A stretch of 64,000 nt of DNA from Sedimentibacter hydroxybenzoicus DSM 7310. Lineage in GTDB: Bacteria > Bacillota > Clostridia > Tissierellales > Sedimentibacteraceae. Below are positions 27,780 through 35,456 of this stretch, in pieces. Each line of letters begins with the position of its first letter. Positions within the stretch are counted from its first letter, which is position 1. The DNA lies in contig NZ_JACBNQ010000002.1 in the NCBI RefSeq assembly GCF_013403245.1, forward strand, positions 186,001-250,000. The letters are read 5' to 3'. The notes beneath the pieces are model-generated. The model searched no databases, was not told where the DNA came from, and was given only the letters and a program-made list of their open reading frames with translations. A program made the position numbers and the translations under genes.

Positions 27780-28126
27780 ATAATGGGAGAATAGCGAGTA
27801 TAAGTTTTTATACCAAAGAAGTAGCAAAGACATGACAGTATGTTTAAATATAGGGGGAGAAATAAGCATACTTTGTTATAGAATTAAACAGAAGGGGGTT
27901 AGGGAAATGTTACATATAAGGTCGCCAAATAAATTGAAAGACCCTATAATATCTTACAACTTGAGAACTTAATACCACAAAAGCCAAATTGAAGAGATTT
28001 GTAGAGTCTTATTATCTGTAGTATATATTATGTAATATATATTTTCAATATTTTTATGTTAATATATACGTTTTTACTAAGCATTGGAGAATTAACTTTT
28101 ATAAAAAAAAGGGAAAGGAGAAAATT
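27780..28126. other. Gene-poor, AT-rich gap
   Basis: 347 bases without a convincing gene. A 21-codon ORF at 27907-27972 has a GGGGGTTAGGGA ribosome-like site but no recognisable product. The last 110 bases are nearly pure A/T. The next gene's site (GGAAAGGAG) lies at the right end. Confidence 0.5.
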
Positions 28127-29635
28127 ATGTTTAAGAGAATGATTTCATTTTTACTAATATTATCAATATTAGTAAGTTATTCAGCTTTTGCATTAAGTAA
28201 TGACAAATATAGTGAATTAAAATATAATTTAGTTGATGAACTTGCAAAAGCAAGTGGAAAAAGTCAAGAATCAATATTAAAAGAGCATAGCCAACTATTA
28301 GAGGACTATGTTAAGGTATCTAAGTGGGAAGAACAAAAAACAAATGAATTTAAAGCAAAACAAATTGAAGATACAAATAAATTAATGAGCCTAGTAAAAC
28401 TATCAACTGAAGATATAAAAAACCTTAATAATAATTTAGGATTGAATCAAGAAAATCATAATCAGATTCAGAATTATATTTATGAGGTTTTAAATTAGTT
28501 GCCCATGTTGGATATTGATGAGTCGAACAAAATTGAAACAGTAATAAATAATTTATTTTGGATTAAAGAATTAAATTATCGAGACAATGATGATTATGAT
28601 TTCGAATTTTTTATGACTAACCCAGGTGATTTAAGTGATAGTCAGCTTTATTTTATTGATAGCATTAAGCTTGAAAAACGCTTAGAAAATGAACGAATGA
28701 AAGAGCCAGAATACATCAATAAAAATGACAAATACAAAATATTTGTCACGATAGATGAAATTAATATAAATGGTAGTAATGCTACTGCAGAAGTAACTGC
28801 TGATAACATAAACTTATATCCTGATGAAACAATTGGTATTTCATTAATTAACCATACAATCAAGTTAACTAATATAGACGGAAAATGGTTGATAGATGAT
28901 ATTAGAGACAATAGCCTTAAAGAAAGCTATTATCTAGACAATAAAATTGAAATAAATGTTGAAGAAACAGTAAATGACTTAAAAAAACCTTTATCCAAAG
29001 AAAAGTTAGATGAAAATCAATCAGCTTTAAAACAACAAAAATTATTAGAACAAACACAAGATGCGTCTATAACAGCTTCCATTCCGTATATTCCTTCATT
29101 TTGTACATCATATGCTAATACATATGCTTTAAGTTATAACAGTAACTTTCCTAGTTATGCTAATGACAGTGACAATGGAGATTGTCAAAATTTTGGAAGC
29201 CAGTGTGTTTGGTATGGATTTGGCGGTGTTAATTCCAGTACATATATTAATAGCCATTCATCACCAATGATTGATGATGGAGTGAATAGTAGTAATTCAT
29301 GGTATCATGGAGGAACAAAATATGACACAGGTAGTAACTGGGCATGGACAGGTGTTACATACTACCGTAATTATGTTAGAATAAATAGTGGTTTAACCGC
29401 TGTGGAATATAATGGTGTTGCCTATGCTAGAGTTGGAGATATTGTTCAAGTGTCTTGGAATGGAAACTCAACCTTTAATCATACTTATGTTGTCACAGCA
29501 GTAACTGGAACATTAGGCAGTAGGACTCCTAGTGATATAACGGTATGCGGGCATACTGCCAACCAGAAAGGTTTTAAATTAAATTTACCAAATTCTTATT
29601 ACAGAACACTTTGCACACAAGGATGGAATTGGTAA
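28127..29635 (+). pseudogene. Secreted amidase-domain protein split by an in-frame TAG
   Basis: One reading frame covers a signal peptide (residues 1-22), a helical N-terminal part, a TAG at 28496-28498 (codon 124), then 378 further codons in the same frame. The second part has no signal peptide. It ends in a Cys-His hydrolase-like domain of the clostridial amidase_6 type: YANTYALSYNSNFPSYAND, then GDCQNFGSQCVWYG with the likely nucleophile Cys, and NHTYVVTAVTG with the His. Together they make one secreted wall-amidase-like protein of about 502 residues. The TAG is therefore probably a nonsense mutation. Reinitiation at TTG 28499 (GAGG 11 bases upstream), read-through, or a sequence error are alternatives. 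Confidence 0.7.
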
Positions 29636-29697
29636 TTTAAGTTATATAATATTAATTGAGTCTGTAAAAAAAAGTCTATAATAACAATTAGGGATAA

Positions 29698-29737
29698 AAA
29701 GGCTTTCTGTGGTAAAATAAAAGTATAGGAAGCCTTT
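29698..29737 (+). terminator. Hairpin after the amidase gene
   Basis: AAAGGCTTTCT pairs with AGGAAGCCTTT (one mismatch) around a 17-base loop and is followed by an AT-rich stretch, not a clean T run. It lies in the 248-base gap before the lipoprotein gene. Confidence 0.5.
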
Positions 29738-29883
29738 AAATTAAATATAAAAAGACAAAGTAAATGAGAGAGTGGGATAGAAAATATCACACGTAAACAT
29801 TTGCGCTTTAATGTGAAAACAATAAAATACTTTTATGGGATAATATAACTACATATTATTAAACAGGAGGTTTAAATAAAAGC

Positions 29884-30483
29884 ATGTATAAATATATTTT
29901 GCTAATTGTATTAATGTTAACAATTTTCAGCGGCTGTAATAATTTAAAATTGGAAGATGAAAGTGAAGCTACATTAAATAACACAAATACAGAAAATGAA
30001 AATACAGATACTTTATTTGATGAAAATTTGGAAGATAATTCTTTAGAGAATAATAATGAGGAATCAAAGTTGTATTCTGATTTAGAAGATGCGATTTCTA
30101 ATGCAATTATTGAAAATAATATTGGGAGATATACTGAGGGTGAATACCAAACGGAATCCCATGTTAATTTATTGATTGATGAAAATGATGACGTAGTGAC
30201 GGTTTATACTATGGCATTATACACTGAATATACGTTTAAAGCCAAATTGCTCAAAAATGTTAGCGAAGGTCATTATCCTGTCGCTATTACTTTTTTAAAA
30301 AAGGATAGTTATTATAGTTTAATTGAATATTGGAGACCTCTTGGGGGTAATGAGTATGCTAATTCAATTCGAGGTAGATTTCCTGAATCAACATGGGATA
30401 AAGCATTAGATACGCAACAGTTTATTGAATCTCAATTAAAAGAAACTGAAAAGAAAGCACTGGACTATTTTACAAAAGAATAA
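29884..30483 (+). CDS. Lipoprotein with domain like the C-terminus of M56/BlaR-type proteins
   Basis: Protein of 199 residues with a lipobox (TIFSGC, Cys18) after a short hydrophobic segment, then a low-complexity Asn/Glu-rich linker (about 25-65). The folded part has a pattern I associate with the extracytoplasmic tail of clostridial M56/BlaR1-like metallopeptidases: VVTVYTMALYTEYTFKA, then HYPVAITFLKK, SLIEYWRPLGG and RGRFPES. Its job here is unknown; in this cassette it may be a sensor or decoy for the envelope signal. AGGAGG lies 13 bases before the ATG, longer than usual. Confidence 0.65.
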   Translation: MYKYILLIVLMLTIFSGCNNLKLEDESEATLNNTNTENENTDTLFDENLEDNSLENNNEESKLYSDLEDAISNAIIENNIGRYTEGEYQTESHVNLLIDENDDVVTVYTMALYTEYTFKAKLLKNVSEGHYPVAITFLKKDSYYSLIEYWRPLGGNEYANSIRGRFPESTWDKALDTQQFIESQLKETEKKALDYFTKE

Positions 30484-30525
30484 TTACTTTCTGATTACTA
30501 AAGAATATTAAACGGGAGGTATCTT

Positions 30526-30930
30526 TTGAAATTAAAATCATTATTATTAATAAGTTTAATACTTGTACTATTTTTTACATCTTGTGAAAATAATTGTGTA
30601 GAATATACGGAAGAAGAAAAAATAGAGATGTATTATAATGAAATTGTTAACAGTTTAGATAAGAATAAATGTATGGGATATAAAACAATAGATGTTGTAA
30701 TTATGGTAAGTATTCAATTATTAATAATAATAGCGGCATCCTTCATAATAGGTAATATTTTATCCATATTTACAATAAATATATTTAATTATTATTTACA
30801 GGAATATATAAACATTTCATTTAACTTTACTACACTTTTAAATCAAATCGTCATTCTCATAATTGAATGTTTTTTTGTATGTTTATTTTGTACAATGAAA
30901 GTAAAAAAAATAAATTTAGCAGAAAATTAA
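30526..30930 (+). CDS. Small lipoprotein with two membrane segments
   Basis: Protein of 134 residues from a TTG start with GGGAGG 7 bases upstream. A lipobox-like FFTSC (Cys20) follows the first hydrophobic stretch. Two further membrane segments lie at about 57-80 and 100-122, separated by an Asn/Phe-rich loop. No family recognised. It lies between the lipoprotein and the VanZ-type gene on the same strand and is likely co-expressed with them. Confidence 0.55.
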   Translation: MKLKSLLLISLILVLFFTSCENNCVEYTEEEKIEMYYNEIVNSLDKNKCMGYKTIDVVIMVSIQLLIIIAASFIIGNILSIFTINIFNYYLQEYINISFNFTTLLNQIVILIIECFFVCLFCTMKVKKINLAEN

Positions 30931-31011
30931 GGTATATTAAAAAAATATTCTTTTCCTGATTTCAAACATAAAACTCATTTGAAATATTCTAAAAGAGAAG
31001 AGGTAAAAACT

Positions 31012-32409
31012 ATGAGGATTAGCGAGATAATAAATATAATAAAAAGGAATTTTTTATTTGGGATCACTGTAGTCTTGGTGTTGTCCATAATAATGTATAT
31101 TGGTTATTTTATTGTTTATAAAAAAAAAATAGGCGGTAGTAAAAAGATTAATAAAAAACAATTAATGGTTGTTGTAATGTTTATCGGATATATAAGTATG
31201 GTTATAGGAGTTACCTTTTTAAATAGGAGTTCTGGTATTTATAGAAGTGTGAATTTACACTTTTTAAGTACATACATGGAAGCTTGGAATTCTTTTAATC
31301 AAAGAAATTGGCAGTTTATTATTTTAAATATATTAATATTTGTACCTATAGGAATTCTTTTGCCCTTAATGAATAAAAGATTTAATAATATGCTGTGCAC
31401 CCTATTTGTGGGTCTTATGATTACCGTAACAATTGAATGCCTGCAGTATTTAACCGGGTTTGGTATTTTCGATTTAGACGATATTTTTAATAACATTTTA
31501 GGAACAGCTATTGGATATAGTATTAAAATGAGTATTTCTGAAATGTTACATAAAAAAAAGAACAATGGGTTAAATATTTTTATGTATCTTTTTCCAACGG
31601 TAGTTACATTAGTTATTTTTATTGGGATTTTTGCTTATTATAATTTGCGTGAGTACGGAAATCTGTCATTTTCATATAATTATAGAGTTAATATGAGAAA
31701 TGCAGAAATTTTTACAGATTTAGAACTTAGCAGTGACAAAGTGAAAGTTCCTATATATAAAGCACCAACGCACAACAGAGAAACAGCAAAAAAATTTGCT
31801 ATAGATTTCTATGAAAATTTAAATATAAAATTAGATAATTTTGAAACAATTGACTATAGTGATACTTCTATTTATTGGATTAGAGGAGAACCGTCATATA
31901 ATATTTGGGTCAATTATTTAGATGGAAGTTATAGATACAGTAAATTTTCTTATTTAGACGAAGAAAAAGCAGCGAATGTTGAAAATGATGTTTTAATAAA
32001 AAAATTAAAACAGTATGGTATAAATGTTCCTGCAAGTGCAACGTTAAGTTCATCAGGGACGGGAACTTATAAATGGACTGTTGATATGAAAAGAAAAGAT
32101 GATTCTTGGGTAAATGGGATTTTGTTATGTACATATTACAGGGATGATGAAATTAAATATATATCGAATAATTTAGTTACCTATAAAAAAGTAAAAGATA
32201 TAGAAATTATTAGCGAAGTAGAGGCTTATGAAAAATTAAAAACCGGGAAATTTAAGTTAAGCAATTTATCAAACAATATTAAGACAATTCATATAACTGA
32301 AGTAGTATTAGATTATATGCTTGATTCCAAAGGATTTCTGCAACCAGTATATTCATTTCATACCTCGCTAAATGATGAGGAAACTATAATAGTTATTCCT
32401 GTAATGTGA
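31012..32409 (+). CDS. VanZ-like membrane protein with extracellular C-terminal domain
   Basis: Protein of about 465 residues; the ATG at 31012 is preferred because AAGAGGT lies just upstream. The first ~205 residues hold five or six membrane segments with VanZ-family features (VNLHFLSTY, NILIFVPIGILLPLM, TIECLQYLTGFGIFDLDDI). Beyond about residue 215 lies a soluble, probably extracytoplasmic domain of 250 residues. Its closing part (EVVLDYMLDSKGFLQPVYSF) recalls PepSY/YycI-like domains. VanZ itself gives teicoplanin resistance by an unknown mechanism. The fusion suggests envelope-stress function, consistent with the ECF cassette. Last gene before repeat copy B. Confidence 0.75.
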   Translation: MRISEIINIIKRNFLFGITVVLVLSIIMYIGYFIVYKKKIGGSKKINKKQLMVVVMFIGYISMVIGVTFLNRSSGIYRSVNLHFLSTYMEAWNSFNQRNWQFIILNILIFVPIGILLPLMNKRFNNMLCTLFVGLMITVTIECLQYLTGFGIFDLDDIFNNILGTAIGYSIKMSISEMLHKKKNNGLNIFMYLFPTVVTLVIFIGIFAYYNLREYGNLSFSYNYRVNMRNAEIFTDLELSSDKVKVPIYKAPTHNRETAKKFAIDFYENLNIKLDNFETIDYSDTSIYWIRGEPSYNIWVNYLDGSYRYSKFSYLDEEKAANVENDVLIKKLKQYGINVPASATLSSSGTGTYKWTVDMKRKDDSWVNGILLCTYYRDDEIKYISNNLVTYKKVKDIEIISEVEAYEKLKTGKFKLSNLSNNIKTIHITEVVLDYMLDSKGFLQPVYSFHTSLNDEETIIVIPVM

Positions 32410-32453
32410 AAAAAGTGCACGAGTCGTAAAAAGCAAATGAAAAGAAATGAAAA

Positions 32454-32690
32454 CAAAACAATTCGATAAAAATGATTTGCATTTTCGATAAGCTAAATAA
32501 ATAATATAATTTGTTTTTGTATTGCCATAAATATACCAACATCTTACGTTCTCTGTCATTCTGAGCGTCAGCGAAAAATCTCAGTTTTTAACGTTAATAA
32601 ACACTTAGGATGAAAAATTACCGATTAACGGCAATAATAAACAAACACATATATTGTAATAATCTATAAATAAAAGTATAATTAAGAAAC
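32454..32690. repeat. Long direct repeat, copy B (right of ECF cassette)
   Basis: This fills most of the gene-free stretch 32410-32787. It is offset by 6,772 bases from copy A, with 126 identical bases (32456-32581) followed by a similar but diverged half. It carries its own copy of the promoter, but no gene follows on this strand. Confidence 0.9.
32654..32682 (+). promoter_or_regulatory. Orphan promoter in repeat copy B
   Basis: TTGTAA, 17 bases, TATAAT, the same as in copy A. Transcription would run about 100 bases to the terminator at 32736 and face the end of the opposite-strand permease gene. Confidence 0.5.
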
Positions 32691-32735
32691 AATTTAAATT
32701 ATTATAATATTTGGATTAAACCGTGTATTACTTAG

Positions 32736-32789
32736 AGAGATTATGCTGTTATCTTTTATGAAGTAATAGCATAACCTCTGTATTTTTTT
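32736..32789 (+). terminator. Strong intrinsic terminator
   Basis: AGAGATTATGCTGTTA pairs with TAATAGCATAACCTCT (two wobble positions), followed by seven T residues. It is oriented for the + strand and also folds in the 3' end of the convergent permease transcript. Confidence 0.85.
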
Positions 32790-34152
32790 ACAATATAAAT
32801 AATGCTACTATTATTGCTGCTGCGATTCCGCAGAGAACCGGAATTAAATTCTTTCTTGCCAACTCCTGTGGGCTTACATTACAAATTGCCGCAACAGGAA
32901 TAACAGCCCAAGGAATTATGGTTCCTCCGTCTACCCACACGGTGATAACCTGACCTAAAGCAGCCAGTCCCGCCATGTTGATGTCAATTATGTTGGAGAA
33001 TGTGTATGCTAAGGTGCCTACAATCGGAAGTCCCGAGAAACCGGAGCCGTCAAGTCCTGTGATTATTGCTACCGTTGTCTGGGTTAAAATTGTCGTCAGC
33101 TTATTCATCTGGATGCTCTGGGATAAGGATATACTGATGTCATTGAGTATTCCGGGAGCACCTTCTCCAAATACAGCGATTGCTCCGCCTTCATTTCCTA
33201 TGAAGAAAAATCCCGCAATAAATATAACAGGTGCAAATACTGTAATTCCAAACTTAAAACCTTCCTTGATATAATCAACAATTTTGTCAAAGCCTACCTT
33301 GATTGGAAAGGAAGTCAAAACGGTTATAAGCATTATCAGAATTGCAGTTCCTCCAACAAGTGCTGTTGCATCTCCGCCTGCCAGATCATACTTCAACATT
33401 GCGGCTATATCGATTAAAAATGCAATAGGAGTTAAGAATGAAATGAATTTTGTACTTTTCATTTTTTTAACTTCAACTGCTTCATTCATTGCTACAGGCT
33501 GGAACAGAGTAGGATTTCTTTTCAAATCCTTTCTCATCATAAAGAATGCAACGGCTATGGTTACTGCCGACATGGCAAACCAAATGGGAACGGATGCAGA
33601 TATTACTTCTGCTGCCTCGATTCCTGCACCTGATGCGGTTATGGTGGGCGCCCCCTGAATAAAGAAGTCACTTGATAATGCAACACCGTGTCCAAACAGG
33701 TTCATGGCAACGGCAACATACAATATGGGCAGGCCGGTAGCAACCGCCGCAGGAAGCAGGACTGCTCCTACTAAAGGAACCGCCGGACTTGGCCATACCA
33801 GCCATGATATAATCATCATGGTCAGACCTACAGCCCAGAATGCCATTGACGGGTTAATCATAACCTTTTTAATCGGTGACATAATTAAAACGTCGGAGCC
33901 GATTTCCTGCAATCCTTTAGACATTGCCACAACCAGTGAAATAATAACAATAATGCCCCAAAATTCGCTGCCGGAATAAATAATGGCATTAAATATGGAT
34001 TGGATGGCAAAAACAGCATTTCCCGAATAAAGATAACCCATTGCAAAAATACCTATAATACATGGGATAACAATATCCTTTTTCATAAGCATAATACCCA
34101 GTATAATCACTACCATAACTATATAAAGATAGTGAAGAGAAGTTAAAATCAT
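32788..34152 (-). CDS. Putative ion-transporter-superfamily permease
   Basis: Very hydrophobic protein of 454 residues with about twelve membrane segments. The layout (LYIVMVVIILGIMLM start, a central charged loop around residues 210-235, and Gly/Pro-rich re-entrant stretches WPSPAVPLVGAVLLPAA and LDGSGFSGLPIVG) resembles CitMHS/NhaD-like carriers that move organic acids or ions. No residue pins the substrate. It is preceded 37 bases upstream by the P-loop protein gene on the same strand, so the two probably form an operon. Confidence 0.7.
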   Translation of the reverse strand: MILTSLHYLYIVMVVIILGIMLMKKDIVIPCIIGIFAMGYLYSGNAVFAIQSIFNAIIYSGSEFWGIIVIISLVVAMSKGLQEIGSDVLIMSPIKKVMINPSMAFWAVGLTMMIISWLVWPSPAVPLVGAVLLPAAVATGLPILYVAVAMNLFGHGVALSSDFFIQGAPTITASGAGIEAAEVISASVPIWFAMSAVTIAVAFFMMRKDLKRNPTLFQPVAMNEAVEVKKMKSTKFISFLTPIAFLIDIAAMLKYDLAGGDATALVGGTAILIMLITVLTSFPIKVGFDKIVDYIKEGFKFGITVFAPVIFIAGFFFIGNEGGAIAVFGEGAPGILNDISISLSQSIQMNKLTTILTQTTVAIITGLDGSGFSGLPIVGTLAYTFSNIIDINMAGLAALGQVITVWVDGGTIIPWAVIPVAAICNVSPQELARKNLIPVLCGIAAAIIVALFIL

Positions 34153-34189
34153 AAATATACCTCCTTGGAATTAAGTACGAGGAAATTCC

Positions 34190-35254
34190 TCATATGTACT
34201 TATTTAAGGTATTATCAAAAACATTGTTAACTCCATCAAAGTCCATGCCGTTAATATAAAATACTTCTAAAAGCTGATGCTGCTTTTTAGCCTCATTTAA
34301 TTTATCAAGTGCCTTGTTAATTAATAAATCATGCAGGTACAGGTTGTTTTCTATTTCAGAAATGTGAGCTTTTAATTTATCCGGATCCATAAATTCATGA
34401 ATATCAAAAATTTCTTCATATCCATTGTGCATTGGATTTTCAGTGCTGATTATCATCAAATTCATTTCAGGAATACAAAGGTGCTGCAATTTTTCTGCTG
34501 CCAATGGTCTGTAACAGCATTCGATATCATATCCTCTTTTTACGGCCTCATCAGCTATTATACTTAATAATTTTGAGGTGTAATTAGTATCCTCGCCGAC
34601 AACAGCCCAAACTTTTTTATTCTGGTAAAGTGTCGGAGTATAGCTTATAAATCCATTTGCCGTATAAGCTTCGGAGAACATATTAACAGTTTTTCCTTTG
34701 TTATCGGACCAAAAATAAACAGGGAATAGTTTATTTATTACTTGATTGCACATTTCATTAAACTTTTTATTATCTATAAATTGGTCGTATAAGGAATTAA
34801 TTTCTTCGGATATAATTGCGGCTGCCTGAAAATACTTGAATGCGCTTTTGTAAAGAAAAGATTTGTTTTGGTTTATCCTGATAATTTGACATTTATGTTT
34901 TTGTAATTGCTCTCCATCGAGGAATTCACCTAAATTAAGGATTTCATCTGCAGCACCGGGAAGAACCGGGTCAATCGTATGAGGTGCTGTTCCGTCAACG
35001 AAAGCAACTTTCAGCTCGTGTATGATTATACCGTCTAAGCTGTCGTTGTCACTGGCGCAATGTATATAATCTACGGAATAATTCTTTTCTTTCATCTTAT
35101 CTGCAAATTTTTTCATAAATGAACTTTTTCCTACTCCCGGTCCTCCCTTGAGGATGTATAGCCGATTTAATTTTTCCGGATTTAAAATTGATTCAAAATA
35201 GCTTGATAATCCTTTAGATGCGTTACTTCCTGCAAAAAAATGTCTCTCTTTCAA
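34190..35254 (-). CDS. P-loop NTPase, PRK06851-like, with degenerate second half
   Basis: Protein of 354 residues from a TTG start chosen because a GGGGGG stretch lies 7 bases upstream; longer in-frame starts lack a site. The first half has the family blocks FFAGSNASKG, Walker A LKGGPGVGKSSFMKK, HCASDNDSLDG and VDGTAPHTIDP. Family members duplicate this module. Here the second module (NMFSEAYTANGFISY onward) has VVGEDTNYTSKLL where the second Walker A should be, so it has lost GKS and probably binds no nucleotide. The family's function is unknown; it is common in clostridia. Probably co-transcribed with the downstream permease. Confidence 0.75.
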   Translation of the reverse strand: MKERHFFAGSNASKGLSSYFESILNPEKLNRLYILKGGPGVGKSSFMKKFADKMKEKNYSVDYIHCASDNDSLDGIIIHELKVAFVDGTAPHTIDPVLPGAADEILNLGEFLDGEQLQKHKCQIIRINQNKSFLYKSAFKYFQAAAIISEEINSLYDQFIDNKKFNEMCNQVINKLFPVYFWSDNKGKTVNMFSEAYTANGFISYTPTLYQNKKVWAVVGEDTNYTSKLLSIIADEAVKRGYDIECCYRPLAAEKLQHLCIPEMNLMIISTENPMHNGYEEIFDIHEFMDPDKLKAHISEIENNLYLHDLLINKALDKLNEAKKQHQLLEVFYINGMDFDGVNNVFDNTLNKYI

Positions 35255-35394
35255 ATAATAACCCCCCAATTTTAATGATGTTTTTATTATATGTGGGTGT
35301 ATAAATCTTGTTAATGAAAAGTTGGGGTTGACATTGAGGTAAGAGTTTGTCAAATGGCATATGCTTTAAGATATGCGTCAATAACTTGAAAAAA

Positions 35395-35423
35395 TGGACA
35401 AATTAATAATCCTATGCTATAAT
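35395..35423 (+). promoter_or_regulatory. Promoter of topB
   Basis: TGGACA, 17 bases, extended TGcTATAAT; the ATG follows 34 bases later. Confidence 0.7.
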
Positions 35424-35456
35424 ATTTTGGCAATAGGTTAAAAAAGGAAGATTTTT

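Noticed and set aside
27907-27972. 21-codon ORF with a G-rich upstream site
   Set aside because: Too short, no recognisable product and no coupling to a neighbour; noted only as part of the gap.
32975-33979. Series of plus-strand ORFs over the permease gene
   Set aside because: They mirror the hydrophobic minus-strand gene and lack ribosome sites.
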